In this document: piece by piece, positions 25,249 to 33,647 of the stretch
Layout of the letters: each line of letters starts with the position of its first letter
Numbering within the stretch: position 1 is the stretch's first letter
Assembly: GCF_900130065.1 (NCBI RefSeq)
Contig: NZ_FQXV01000012.1
Span: 62,001-126,000 of the forward strand
Source: Sporobacter termitidis DSM 10068
GTDB lineage: Bacteria; Bacillota; Clostridia; Oscillospirales; Oscillospiraceae
Reading direction: 5' to 3'
DNA length: 64,000 bases
The notes under the pieces: model-generated
The model's input: the letters and a program-made list of their open reading frames with translations, nothing else
The model's database searches: none
What the model was told of the DNA's origin: nothing
Position numbers and translations under genes: made by a program

Positions 25249-25261
25249 TGACCGTAGCGCC

Positions 25262-25543
25262 CTATCGATATTCCCTTTCAGCACCGACGATTTCAGCGTC
25301 GGTGTTTTGTTCCGTAAAGCGGAGAATGCTTTCCATAACGCCGTCGGCGAGCCGGTGGTCGGCGGCGAGGGCGGCGACGGAGAGGATGAGGGTCTGGTGG
25401 ACGTCCTGGGCGCCGGTTTCGGCGGCGGAGACGTTGAAATTATTGCGGATTTTCGCCAGCAGGCTTTTGAGCACGCTGCGCTTTTCCTTCAGGGAATGCA
25501 CCCACTCCGCGCGCAGCGTGACTGTCAGTACGGCGACGATCAT
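25262..25543 (-). CDS. DUF503 protein (YlxP-like)
   Basis: This 93-residue protein matches DUF503 with the hallmark start MIVAVLTVTLRAEWVHSLKEKRSVLKSL and a ferredoxin-like alpha/beta pattern. In other Firmicutes the gene lies near infB/rbfA (ylxP) or truB, pointing to a link with ribosome or RNA work, but here it stands alone, convergent with the LFNG-family gene (13 bases between stops). GGGGGAGGGGG precedes the start. The biochemical role is unknown. Confidence 0.85.
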   Translation of the reverse strand: MIVAVLTVTLRAEWVHSLKEKRSVLKSLLAKIRNNFNVSAAETGAQDVHQTLILSVAALAADHRLADGVMESILRFTEQNTDAEIVGAEREYR

Positions 25544-25707
25544 GCCCTACCCCCTCCCCCTTCTTTTTTATTATCATAGCTTTTAATGGTTAAATTTTCA
25601 AATAATTTTACCATATAATTTCAACAGGATGATGGGCCGGTTATTCATAAACGGCGGCAGACAATATTTCGCCGGGCAGTTAAATTATTTCGAAGCATTT
25701 ATTATTT

Positions 25708-25741
25708 GCATCGTATTTAATTTTATACGCTGCGCACACTA
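25708..25741 (+). promoter_or_regulatory. Forespore-type promoter 1 with palindrome
   Basis: GCATCGTAT..ATACG..GCGCACACTATAATCGT is shared with 26123-26157 before the SASP gene. GTAT (about 25713) and CACACTA (25735-25741) with a 17-18 base spacer fit a sigma-G-like arrangement. CGTAT (25712-25716) and ATACG (25725-25729) form a dyad that could bind an added regulator. Confidence 0.55.
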
Positions 25742-25793
25742 TAATCGTCAGGCACGCAGATCGTTTAAAAAAATGAAAAAGAGGAGATTCAAT

Positions 25794-26009
25794 TTGTCCG
25801 GGAGCGAGAACATTTATAAACCGAGCGCGCTGTCCGAGCAGCGCAAGTCGGAAGCGGCGCGCAGCGCCGCCGTTCGGGAGAGCGCCGCTGGAAACGCCGC
25901 CGTCAAACCAAAAAAATCGGAACGGGATTGCGACAAAACGCTGGGCCAGTCGAAGGACAGCGACGTCCGGAACATGTCGCCGAACGCCACGAATATCAGC
26001 CATGGCTGA
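25794..26009 (+). CDS. Small hydrophilic protein with SASP-like promoter, candidate spore protein
   Basis: This 71-residue very polar protein (SGSENIYKPSALSEQRKSEAARSAAV.., ending MSPNATNISHG) is unlike any family I know. TTG 25794 is the start because GAGGAG lies 6 bases before it; the frame is open upstream, but that part overlaps the promoter. The upstream region is a clear copy of the one before the SASP gene 430 bases on, so both are probably made in the forespore. It has its own terminator (26028-26065). It lacks the SASP signature, so a spore role rests only on the shared promoter. Confidence 0.62.
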   Translation: MSGSENIYKPSALSEQRKSEAARSAAVRESAAGNAAVKPKKSERDCDKTLGQSKDSDVRNMSPNATNISHG

Positions 26010-26027
26010 CACTCCAATCCAATAACC

Positions 26028-26065
26028 GAACCGGCTCATCCCGCACCAGATGAGCCGGTTCTTTT
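26028..26065 (+). terminator. Intrinsic terminator
   Basis: GAACCGGCTCAT (26028-26039) pairs with ATGAGCCGGTTC (26050-26061), followed by TTTT. It ends the small gene at 25794-26009. Confidence 0.85.
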
Positions 26066-26122
26066 AACACCGCAGTTAAAATTTCGACGCGCAGTAAAAA
26101 ATGATCGGAAGATATAGTATTT

Positions 26123-26157
26123 GCATCGTATGAAGTTTTATACGATGGCGCACACTA
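26123..26157 (+). promoter_or_regulatory. Forespore-type promoter 2 (SASP gene)
   Basis: Same block as 25708-25741: GCATCGTAT, then ATACG (26140-26144) and CACACTATAATCGT. The spacer between GTATG and CACACTA is 18 bases. Its position in front of a SASP gene supports a sigma-G-like promoter. Confidence 0.6.
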
Positions 26158-26224
26158 TAATCGTAAGACGAAGGATCGTCGATTTCAATTTCAACAAATA
26201 AAAATAACGAAGGAGAAACGAACA

Positions 26225-26449
26225 ATGGCCAGAAATAATCAGTTACTGAACCCGAAAGCCCGCGGCGCTCTGAACCGCCTGAAGATGGAGACGGCCAACG
26301 AAGTCGGCGTCAAGCTCAACGAGGGCTACAATGGGGACATCAAGTCCAAGGACGCGGGCCAGATCGGCGGCAACATGGTGAAGAAAATGGTCCAGTCTTA
26401 TGAAGACAAGGCCACGGGCAGCACCTCGAGCACCGGCAGCAACTCCTGA
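26225..26449 (+). CDS. Alpha/beta-type small acid-soluble spore protein
   Basis: This 74-residue SASP binds and protects spore DNA and is degraded at germination. The family core is clear: LNRLKMETANEVGVKLNEGYNGDI (starting ~19) with the protease site region, then SKDAGQIGGNMVKKMV, followed by a short Ser/Thr-rich tail. The ATG follows GAAGGAGAAACGAACA. It shows that the organism forms endospores. Terminator 26463-26497 follows. The symbol is left blank because ssp genes cannot be told apart from sequence alone. Confidence 0.95.
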   Translation: MARNNQLLNPKARGALNRLKMETANEVGVKLNEGYNGDIKSKDAGQIGGNMVKKMVQSYEDKATGSTSSTGSNS

Positions 26450-26462
26450 CACGTTTTGATAA

Positions 26463-26497
26463 AAAGCGCGCCTCACCGTCACGGTGGGGCGCGCTTT
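26463..26497 (+). terminator. Intrinsic terminator of the SASP gene
   Basis: AAAGCGCGCC and GGCGCGCTTT enclose an inner CACC/GGTG stem; the T-run is short. Confidence 0.8.
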
Positions 26498-26500
26498 CAG

Positions 26501-26684
26501 GCCGTCGGATAAAGCCCTTCGGGCATTATCCGACAAGGGGGCATGCAGCGCGCTCAGCCGCGCGCTGCATGAGAAGAGTCACTCCGGAGGCGCATGTCCT
26601 CCTGCGTGACAATTTTAAATTTATTTGCCGCTCCGGCGGCAAACTCTGCGAGGCTTTGCCCCTTGTATGCAGATTTTTGACAAG
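26501..26684 (+). repeat. Multi-hairpin dispersed repeat, copy B
   Basis: Close relative of copy C (63442-63631, opposite strand) and more distant from copy A (17872-18054). Hairpins in order are GTCGGATAAAGCCC/GGGCATTATCCGAC, GCATGCAGCGCG/CGCGCTGCATG, GTCACTCCGGAGG/CCTCCTGCGTGAC and TTGCCG/CGGCAA, ending TTTTTGACAAG. It directly follows the SASP terminator and contains no gene. The adjacent 26690-26763 holds GGGCGATTCGTGAATCGCCC-type fragments. Confidence 0.8.
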
Positions 26685-26763
26685 CGGCAAGCGGCTGGGG
26701 AGCGGCGGGCGATTCGTGAATCGCCCCTACTTTCTATGCAGGGCCCAGAATCGCCCGCACTTT

Positions 26764-27930
26764 TCAGCTGTTCACCGCTTTTTCGAGCTGGGTCAGGGCC
26801 TTTTCGAGGACGCTGCGGGGGCAGGCGATGTTGATGCGCTGGAAGCCGGTGCCGGCCGGGCCGAACATCAGCCCGCCGTCCAGCCAGAGTCCCGCCTTGT
26901 GCACGATGAGCCGCTCCAGCGCGTCGTCGTCAAGGCCCAGGTCTTTGAAGTCCAGCCAGACGAGATACGTGCCCTCCGGCTCGATGAGACGGACCTGCGG
27001 GAGCCGTTCTTTCAAAAATCCGTGTACATAACCAAGATTTTCATTTAAGTACGATTTTAGAGCCTCCAGCCAGTTCCGCCCGCAAGTGTAGGCGGCCTTG
27101 CAGGCGACGATGCCCATGATGCCCAGCTGGCTGTAGCCGGTTTTTCCTATCTCGCGCCGGAACTGCAGGCGGAGCCTTTCGTCCGGGATAAAAATATTCG
27201 ACACCTGCAGCCCCGCGAGATTGAACGTCTTCGTTGGCGCGGTACAGATAATGCTCAGCTTTTCAAATTCCGGCTTCAGGCTGGAAAAGACGATATGGCG
27301 GTGACCGGGATAGACGAAATCGGCGTGGATCTCGTCCGAGACGACGAGGACGCCGTGCCTGAGACAGATATCGCCCAGCCTTGTCAGCTCCTCCGCCGTC
27401 CAGACGCGCCCGACGGGATTGTGCGGGCTGCAGAGGATAAAGAGCTTTACATTATTTTCCTTGATCTTGCGTTCAAAATCCTCAAAATCGATGGCGTACC
27501 GCCCCTCGGAATAGACAAGCTCGCTCACCACCAGCTTCCTGTCGTTTTTCACGACGCTCTCCGTAAAGGGGTAATAAACGGGCTGCTGGATGATCACGCC
27601 GTCCCCCTCCCGCGTCAGCGCGCGGACGGCGGTGCTGATGGCAAAGACCACGCCCGGGGTTTTGACGAGCCACTCGGGCCTTACCTCCCAGCCGTGGCTC
27701 TCCTGGAACCAGCCCTTCAGCGCGTCGAAATATTCCTCGCCGCTTTCGGAATAGCCGAAAATGCCGTGCCGGCTCTTCTCGGTCAGGGCCTCCAGCACGC
27801 AGTCCGGCGCGCGGAAGTCCATATCGGCCACCCACAGGGGCAGGATTCCCTCCGGCTTACCGCGCTTTACGGCAAAATCGTATTTGAGGCTGTCCGTATT
27901 TCTTCTGTCGATAATCTTGTCAAAATTCAT
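26764..27930 (-). CDS. PatB/MalY-type C-S lyase (cystathionine beta-lyase)
   Basis: This 388-residue class I PLP enzyme is of the MalY/PatB group, which cleaves cystathionine or related thioethers to homocysteine or thiols, pyruvate and ammonia. It has the start FDKIIDRRNTDSLKYD, the substrate loop PLWVADMDF, LCSPHNPVGRVW, SDEIHADF and the PLP lysine in APTKTFNLAGLQ. The stop of the downstream-reading partner metB-like gene is one base from its start (27931), so both are cotranscribed, metB-like gene first. A maltose-regulatory role as in E. coli MalY is not indicated. Confidence 0.9.
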   Translation of the reverse strand: MNFDKIIDRRNTDSLKYDFAVKRGKPEGILPLWVADMDFRAPDCVLEALTEKSRHGIFGYSESGEEYFDALKGWFQESHGWEVRPEWLVKTPGVVFAISTAVRALTREGDGVIIQQPVYYPFTESVVKNDRKLVVSELVYSEGRYAIDFEDFERKIKENNVKLFILCSPHNPVGRVWTAEELTRLGDICLRHGVLVVSDEIHADFVYPGHRHIVFSSLKPEFEKLSIICTAPTKTFNLAGLQVSNIFIPDERLRLQFRREIGKTGYSQLGIMGIVACKAAYTCGRNWLEALKSYLNENLGYVHGFLKERLPQVRLIEPEGTYLVWLDFKDLGLDDDALERLIVHKAGLWLDGGLMFGPAGTGFQRINIACPRSVLEKALTQLEKAVNS

Positions 27931-27931
27931 A

Positions 27932-29068
27932 TTATTCTCCCAACGCCGCGCTTAAATCCGATATCAGGTCGCCGGCGGATTCCAGGCCGACGGACAGGCG
28001 CAGCAGCCTGTCGGTAATGCCTATCTTAAGCCGCTGCTCCTCCGGCACGTCGGCGTGCGTCTGCAGCAGCGGATAGGTGATGAGCGACTCCACGCCGCCC
28101 AGGCTCTCCGCGTACCGGATGAGCCGGACCCGCTCCAGCAGCCGCACCGCCGTCGGCGCGTCCGCCGCCTCGAAGGAGATCATCGCCCCGAAGCCCGAGG
28201 CCTGGCGCTTTGAAATTTCGTAATGCGGATGTGACGGCAGCCCCACGTAGTGCACGGCCTTGATCTTTTTCTGCTTTGTCAGCCATTGGGCTATAAGCAG
28301 CGCGGTTTCCTGCTGCTTTTCCATCCGGATGGCCAGCGTTTTGATCCCCCGGAGGATCAGCCAGCTGTCGAACGGCGCCAGGCACGGCCCCACCGTCTTG
28401 TAGATGTACCGCAGGCGCTCGGCGACCTCCTTGCCGCCGGCCACGAGGAAGCCCGCCAGCGTGTCGTTGTGGCCGCCTAAATATTTCGTCCCGCTGTGGA
28501 CAATAATATCGGCGCCGAGGTCTATCGGCCGCTGGAAATACGGCGTCAAAAACGTGTTGTCCACGATGAGCAGCAGGCCCTTTTCCCTGCATATGCCCGC
28601 GATGGCCGCGATGTCGCTGACCTGCATCATCGGGTTCGTCGGCGTCTCGACGAAGACAGCCTTCGTCTCGGGCGTCAGGGCCGCTCTGATCTCGTCCAGG
28701 TTCGACGTGTTGACGAGGTCGAAGCTCAGGCCGTTTTTGACGGAGATGCCGTAAAAATACCGGTGCGTCCCACCGTACAGGTCGTCGGAGGCGACGATGC
28801 GGTCCCCCGGCGAAAAGAGCTCCAGCAGCGTCCCGATGGCGGCCATGCCCGAGGCAAACGCCATCGCGTCCACCCCGTTTTCGAGCCCGGCGACCGTTTT
28901 TTCCAGGTGCTCCCGCGTCGGATTCTGGACGCGGGTATAGTCAAAGCCCGTCGACCGCCCGACGCCCGGATGCGCGAAGGTGGCCGACTGGTAGATCGGC
29001 ACGCTCACCGCGCCCGTGGTGTCGTAGGCGGCGCCGTCTCCGTGAATGCATTTGGTCTGAATATCCAT
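27932..29068 (-). CDS. Cystathionine gamma-synthase/lyase family enzyme
   Basis: This 378-residue PLP enzyme of the Cys/Met metabolism family has GVDAMAFASGMAAIG, the active-site tyrosine region FDYTRVQNPTRE, IVDNTFLTPYFQ and the PLP lysine in IVHSGTKYLGGH. It either makes cystathionine from cysteine and an activated homoserine or cleaves it (metB or mccB type); the sequence alone does not decide. Tight linkage to the C-S lyase suggests the transsulfuration route from cysteine to homocysteine, with this enzyme as synthase. The Rrf2 regulator lies just upstream on the same strand. Confidence 0.9.
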   Translation of the reverse strand: MDIQTKCIHGDGAAYDTTGAVSVPIYQSATFAHPGVGRSTGFDYTRVQNPTREHLEKTVAGLENGVDAMAFASGMAAIGTLLELFSPGDRIVASDDLYGGTHRYFYGISVKNGLSFDLVNTSNLDEIRAALTPETKAVFVETPTNPMMQVSDIAAIAGICREKGLLLIVDNTFLTPYFQRPIDLGADIIVHSGTKYLGGHNDTLAGFLVAGGKEVAERLRYIYKTVGPCLAPFDSWLILRGIKTLAIRMEKQQETALLIAQWLTKQKKIKAVHYVGLPSHPHYEISKRQASGFGAMISFEAADAPTAVRLLERVRLIRYAESLGGVESLITYPLLQTHADVPEEQRLKIGITDRLLRLSVGLESAGDLISDLSAALGE

Positions 29069-29180
29069 TTTAACCTTTTAACCTCCCATGGGATGGAACA
29101 AAACAATGCTGAAAAAACCTCCCTGTCCGGGAGGCTTCCCGTCAAATTCCGGCCGCCTTTGCCGGCGGCCTTATACAATA

Positions 29181-29627
29181 TTAGATATAGAACATCAGCG
29201 CGTCGTCCGACTTGTACTTCTCCGCCTCGAGGACGAGGTCGTAGAGCGTGACGGCCTGCATGCTGCTTTTGAGCGCCGCTTCGATCTTCTCGAAAACAGC
29301 CGTCTGCATGGCTTTTTCGATATCCGGCGCGCTGTCCGGCACGGTGGCCTCGCTGGGCTCGAACAGCGTCAGCTCGACGGCGGACAGAATGTCGTACAGG
29401 GTGATCTCGCGGGGCATTCGGGCAAGCTGATATCCGCCCTGGGCACCCTTGACAGAGTTGACGATACCCCCGCGCTTTAACAGCGAGAAGACCTGCTCCA
29501 GATAAATTTTAGAAATCCCGAGTTTTTCAGAAATGCTCAAGACCGTCGTACACTCGCCCTTGCCGTAATCCTCCGCCAGGCTGATCGTCGATGCCAGCGC
29601 ATAGCGGCCCTTCGCTGAGATTCTCAT
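29181..29627 (-). CDS. Rrf2-family regulator, CymR-like
   Basis: This 148-residue Rrf2 protein has the winged helix MRISAKGRYALASTISLAEDYG..LGISKIYLEQVFSLLKRGGIV..KGAQGGYQLAR. The cysteine triad of Fe-S-binding IscR is absent, as in CymR, which senses cysteine status through CysK. Here cysK is divergent (29877), and the C-S lyase genes follow on the same strand, which fits a cysteine-metabolism repressor. The intergenic region 29628-29876 is AT-rich and probably carries its operators; a consensus box could not be assigned by eye. Confidence 0.85.
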   Translation of the reverse strand: MRISAKGRYALASTISLAEDYGKGECTTVLSISEKLGISKIYLEQVFSLLKRGGIVNSVKGAQGGYQLARMPREITLYDILSAVELTLFEPSEATVPDSAPDIEKAMQTAVFEKIEAALKSSMQAVTLYDLVLEAEKYKSDDALMFYI

Positions 29628-29796
29628 AAATCAACGCTCCGTTTCACTGCTGTAAGTCTCGCCCTTCCGGGCGGAATGACGTTAACTTATTGCATATATT
29701 ACCTCTAGGTTTTGTATCAATCTTATTCAATATGTGCGCTTTTGTCAATGTTTTATTAATCATATAAAATTACTATAAATTATTTCCGAAAACCCC

Positions 29797-29825
29797 TTGA
29801 CAAATCACAATAGCGGGAATAGACT
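29797..29825 (+). promoter_or_regulatory. Sigma-A-type promoter of cysK
   Basis: TTGACA (29797-29802), a 17-base spacer and TAGACT (29820-29825); an overlapping TATAAC is slightly further on. An AT-rich stretch with repeated CATAT (29830-29850) follows and may be a regulator site. Confidence 0.6.
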
Positions 29826-29876
29826 ATAACATATCAAACATATATGAATTATATTTTGTAATTGGAGGTCTTTTCA

Positions 29877-30809
29877 ATGTCTAAAGTTTATAAAAGCCTG
29901 ACGGACCTTATCGGCAAAACGCCGCTCCTGGAGCTCACCAACTATAATAAAAAGCACGGTCTGGGCGCCACCGTCATCGGCAAGCTCGAGTACTTTAACC
30001 CCGCCGGCAGCGTCAAGGACAGGATCGCCAAGGCGATGATCGACGACGCCGAGGCTCAGGGCCTTTTGAAGCCGGACTCGGTCATCATCGAGCCGACCAG
30101 CGGCAACACGGGCATCGGACTTGCTTCCGTCGCCGCGGCCAGGGGCTACAGGATCATCCTCACCATGCCGGAGACCATGAGCGTTGAACGCCGGAACCTT
30201 CTGAAGGCCTACGGCGCGGAGCTCGTCCTCACCGAGGGCGCCAAGGGCATGAAGGGCGCCATCGCCAAGGCTGACGAGCTGGCGAAGGAAATCCCCCATT
30301 CGTTCATCCCCGGCCAGTTCGTCAACCCCGCCAACCCGAAGGTCCACAAGGAGACGACGGGTCCCGAAATCTGGGAGGACACGGACGGCAAGGTCGACAT
30401 CCTGGTGGCCGGTATCGGCACCGGCGGCACCATCACCGGCGCCGGCGAATACCTGAAATCCAAGAATCCGAACGTCAAGGTCGTCGCCGTCGAGCCCTTC
30501 GATTCGCCCGTTTTGTCCGAGGGCCGCTCCGGCTCCCACAAAATTCAGGGCATCGGCGCCGGCTTTGTCCCCGACGTTCTGAACACAAAGGTTTATGACG
30601 AGATCATCCCCGTCAAGAACGAGGACGCTTTCGTCACCGGCCGGGAGCTCTCCAAAACGGAAGGCCTGCTCATCGGCATCTCCTCCGGCGCCGCCGCCTG
30701 GGCTGCCACGGAGCTTGCCAAACGCCCGGAAAACAAGGGAAAGACGATCGTCGCCATCCTCCCCGACACCGGCGAGCGCTACCTGTCAACGGCGCTGTTT
30801 TCGGAATAA
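29877..30809 (+). CDS. cysK: Cysteine synthase A (O-acetylserine sulfhydrylase)
   Basis: This 310-residue PLP enzyme makes cysteine from O-acetylserine and sulfide. Motifs are IGKTPLLEL near the start, the PLP lysine in [11 protein letters not shown], the substrate loop [12 protein letters not shown], the phosphate loop [15 protein letters not shown] and the C-terminal [18 protein letters not shown] 29877 follows TTGGAGG. The length is normal. It is divergent from the CymR-like regulator. In Bacilli CysK and CymR form a complex; whether this pair does is inference. Confidence 0.96.
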   Translation: MSKVYKSLTDLIGKTPLLELTNYNKKHGLGATVIGKLEYFNPAGSVKDRIAKAMIDDAEAQGLLKPDSVIIEPTSGNTGIGLASVAAARGYRIILTMPETMSVERRNLLKAYGAELVLTEGAKGMKGAIAKADELAKEIPHSFIPGQFVNPANPKVHKETTGPEIWEDTDGKVDILVAGIGTGGTITGAGEYLKSKNPNVKVVAVEPFDSPVLSEGRSGSHKIQGIGAGFVPDVLNTKVYDEIIPVKNEDAFVTGRELSKTEGLLIGISSGAAAWAATELAKRPENKGKTIVAILPDTGERYLSTALFSE

Positions 30810-31294
30810 GCGACATAACGACATATCTGGAGGACGGTTTATGGCCGTCCTCCTTTTGCGTTGCGCCGCTATTACCCCTCATGCCGGATGAACCCCCGCT
30901 CTGCACGCCCAAAGTATCTTGAGATGCCCCAAAGTATTGTCATTCCCGCGAAGGCGGGAATCCACGTTCCCCGTCCCTCTGCCCACGGGCCACCGCCGCG
31001 CCGACAGGAGTGGGCGAACACAGTTCGCCCCTACGATGACAATCCATGCCGTCCGCATCCTATTTCGCGCCGCAACCGCCAACCTTGCCGGACGCGCCAT
31101 CGCAGCAGGACGACGGGCGATTGATAATCGCCCCTACAGGCATCGGCAAGGTTTTGCACCTTGAGAATGTCTCCTATGCCATTCCGTTTCCCGCAGCACA
31201 ACGCCGAAACGAACGAAGTGCCAAGGGCCCCCGCAATATACGCGGACGCACCCCGTAGGGGCGATTATCAATCGCCCGTCCGCCCAGAGTTACA

Positions 31295-31328
31295 ATATAT
31301 CTATCAGATATATATCTTATAGATATAT
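31295..31328. promoter_or_regulatory. Orphan PadR-like palindrome
   Basis: A 34 bp near-perfect palindrome with the same core AGATATATATCT (31306-31317) and CTAT/ATAG arms as the operator at 24902-24931. No start codon with a ribosome site follows within 500 bases, so the target gene may have been lost or be an unseen RNA. Confidence 0.55.
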
Positions 31329-31632
31329 CACGCTATACCCTTCAGCCCTGTAACATTGCTGCACTGCGCATTGGGGAGGGCAGACACAAGGTCAAGGTCT
31401 GCCCCTACGCGGAGCGTGGGACGGCGGCCTCGCGCAGAGGGCTCAGGGGAATGGGACGCCGCCCTCTGCGTCCCACCGTTCGTACCATGGGGAACGGGCC
31501 GCCGAAGGGGGCAGATCGACGGCGGGCCGGGTCGTCCCGCCCTACGGGGTGCGGTAAACTATGTCCTGCGGGCTGCGGACATGGTACCCATCTGCGGCGT
31601 CGACAAGAACGGCGGGAGCAAGCCCCCGCCCT

Positions 31633-31708
31633 ACCGTATATCGATGTTCGAAGCAAAAATACCAGTTCCCACCGTATATCGATGTTCAAAGCAAAGATAC
31701 CAGTTCCC
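31633..31708 (+). repeat. 38 bp tandem duplication
   Basis: Two head-to-tail units starting ACCGTATATCGATGTTC, with AAGCAAA.ATACCAGTTCCC, differ at a few bases. A TATATCGATGTTCGAA part resembles a palindrome. No function is visible. Confidence 0.75.
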
Positions 31709-31852
31709 GTCCTTGGCACGGGTCGCAGACCCGTCGCCATACCTTCAATGGGTCATAGGGCGAAGCCCTATACCTTTATCGGGCGGGCGGGTGGGGGCTT
31801 GAATTCCTATAATTCATACTGTAAAATGGTAAATACGAAAGGATGATGCATT

Positions 31853-32305
31853 ATGAAGATCTCGACGAGAGGCCGATACGCCATCCGGCTGATGCTGGAC
31901 CTGGCGCAGAGCGGCGGCGATCATTATGTCACCATCAAGAGCATATCCGAGCGGCAGGACATTTCGAGCAAGTACCTCGAGCAGATCATCTCCATCCTGA
32001 ATCGGGCCGGATACGTCAAAAGCGTTCGCGGCTCCCAGGGCGGCTATAAGCTCGCGCGACCCCCGGAGGAATACACCGTGGGCATGATTTTGCGGCTCAT
32101 TGAGGGCAGCCTCGTGCCGGTCTCCTGTATGGACGACGAGCCGAACCAGTGCCCCCACTGCGAAACCTGCGTCACCCTGGATGTCTGGAAGCAGATCGAC
32201 GAGGCCGTGAGCGGCGTTGTGGACAACATCACGCTGGCGGACCTGGCCAAAAAAGAAAGCCTGAAGAACGCCTCAGCGCCGGCCGCGCCGGAATATCACA
32301 TCTGA
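31853..32305 (+). CDS. iscR: IscR-type Rrf2 regulator
   Basis: This 150-residue Rrf2 protein has the winged helix MKISTRGRYAIRLMLDLAQ..ISSKYLEQIISILNRAGYV..GSQGGYKLAR and the cysteine cluster SCMDDEPNQCPHCETC (about residues 93-108), as expected of an Fe-S-sensing IscR. It heads iscR-mnmA-iscS-iscU, all on the plus strand, and probably adjusts Fe-S assembly to demand. The ATG follows AAAGGATGATGCATT. The gap of 48 bases to mnmA suggests an operon. Confidence 0.9.
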   Translation: MKISTRGRYAIRLMLDLAQSGGDHYVTIKSISERQDISSKYLEQIISILNRAGYVKSVRGSQGGYKLARPPEEYTVGMILRLIEGSLVPVSCMDDEPNQCPHCETCVTLDVWKQIDEAVSGVVDNITLADLAKKESLKNASAPAAPEYHI

Positions 32306-32353
32306 CTTACTGCCGGGCGGACGATACACCGCCCGAGAACCGGGAGCGTATCG

Positions 32354-33430
32354 ATGACTCAAAGCGTTATGATCGCCATGAGCGGCGGCGTGGACAGCTC
32401 CGTGGCCGCTGTCCTGCTCCTTGAGCAGGGCTGCCGCGTCGTCGGCGCCACGCTCAAGCTTTTTTCAAACGACGATATCGGCCTGGACCCGTCCTCCAGA
32501 ACCTGCTGTTCCCTCAGCGACGTGGAGGACGCGCGCAGCGTGGCCTACCGCCTGAATATCGACCACTTTGTCTTCAACTTCGGGGACGAGTTCAACCGGG
32601 ACGTCATTGCCCGGTTTGCCGAGGCCTATCTGCAGGGCCGGACGCCGAACCCGTGCATCGACTGCAACAGGTTCATCAAATTCGACAAGCTGTTGGAGCG
32701 CGCGCGGCTTTTGGGCGTGGATCATATCGCCACCGGGCACTACGCGCAGGTGGCCCGGGACGAAAATACGGGCCGCTGGCTGCTGAAAAAATCAGCCGAC
32801 GCCTCCAAGGACCAGACGTACGTCCTCGCCGCGCTCACCCAGGAGCAGCTCAGCCGGACGCTCTTCCCTCTCGGCGGCCTGACGAAGGGCGCGGTGCGCG
32901 CCATCGCGGCGGAACGCGGGCTCATCAACGCCAAAAAGCCGGACAGCCAGGACATCTGCTTCGTGCCGGACGGCGACTACGCGGCCTTTATCGAAAACGT
33001 GCTGGGCTACAAAAGCGTTCCCGGCAATTTCACCGACAGCGCCGGCCGGGTGCTGGGCACCCACAAGGGGATCATCCACTACACCATCGGCCAGCGCCGC
33101 GGCCTGGGCCTTGCCGCCGACCGGCCGAAATACGTCATAGGCAAGGACCTCGCCGCAAACACCGTCGTCGTCGGCGACGAGGAGGAGCTCTATTCCCCCG
33201 CCATGACCGTTGGGGACCTCAACCTCATCGCCGTTGAAAGCATCCCGGCGCCCATGCGCGCCACCGTCAAAACGCGCTACAGCCAGAAGGAGACGCCCGC
33301 CACCCTCTATCCGCCCGAAAACGGCCGGATGACCGTCGTGTTCGATCGGCCCCAGCGCGCCGTCACCTCCGGCCAGGCCGCTGTTTTTTACGACGGTGAT
33401 ACCGTCCTCGGCGGCGGCACCATCGTCTGA
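32354..33430 (+). CDS. mnmA: tRNA 2-thiouridylase MnmA
   Basis: This 358-residue ATP-dependent enzyme puts sulfur on U34 of Lys, Glu and Gln tRNAs. The PP-loop SGGVDSS (10-16) activates the uridine; the two catalytic cysteines lie in NPCIDCNRFIKF (~96-107) and SQDICFVPDGDY (~195-206), and HYTIGQRRGLGL marks the tRNA-binding part. The ATG follows a GGGAGCGTATCG site. Its sulfur donor in many bacteria is IscS via a relay; here iscS follows directly, and no relay genes (tusA, yrvO) are seen nearby. Placement between iscR and iscS is notable. Confidence 0.96.
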   Translation: MTQSVMIAMSGGVDSSVAAVLLLEQGCRVVGATLKLFSNDDIGLDPSSRTCCSLSDVEDARSVAYRLNIDHFVFNFGDEFNRDVIARFAEAYLQGRTPNPCIDCNRFIKFDKLLERARLLGVDHIATGHYAQVARDENTGRWLLKKSADASKDQTYVLAALTQEQLSRTLFPLGGLTKGAVRAIAAERGLINAKKPDSQDICFVPDGDYAAFIENVLGYKSVPGNFTDSAGRVLGTHKGIIHYTIGQRRGLGLAADRPKYVIGKDLAANTVVVGDEEELYSPAMTVGDLNLIAVESIPAPMRATVKTRYSQKETPATLYPPENGRMTVVFDRPQRAVTSGQAAVFYDGDTVLGGGTIV

Positions 33431-33647
33431 CACGGCGGGCGGCAGATGCCCCAATAACGACGGCGGGCCGGGTCGTCCCGCCCTACGGCGTGCGGTAAAC
33501 TATAGCGTTTGCGTCTATGTAGGGCACGGGCTCTGCCCTTGCCTCTGCCGGATGGGCGGGAAAACTTATGGTTGCAATCCCATTTTGGCTGTGATAAAAT
33601 CCTGTTAATCCTACTAAGATAATATGAATTGAGTCGGGTGATTTACA

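Larger units (their letters stand above)
30810..31852. repeat. 1 kb intergenic region of mixed repeats, no gene seen
   Basis: Between cysK and iscR I see no convincing gene. The region contains a REP half-site (30939-30964), several GGGGCGATT..AATCGCCCC-type elements (about 31108-31136 and 31255-31280), an orphan PadR-like palindrome (31295-31328), GGGACGGCGG-type fragments (31360-31570), a 38 bp tandem duplication (31633-31708) and a GGGTCATAGGGCGAAGCCC element with TTTATCGGGCGGGCGGGTGGG words (about 31740-31800). The 70-150 residue frames there are low-complexity and overlap each other. Confidence 0.7.

Noticed and set aside
31356-31846. Proteins of 110-148 residues in the cysK-iscR gap
   Set aside because: They are made of dispersed repeats and overlap in several frames with no ribosome site or family resemblance.
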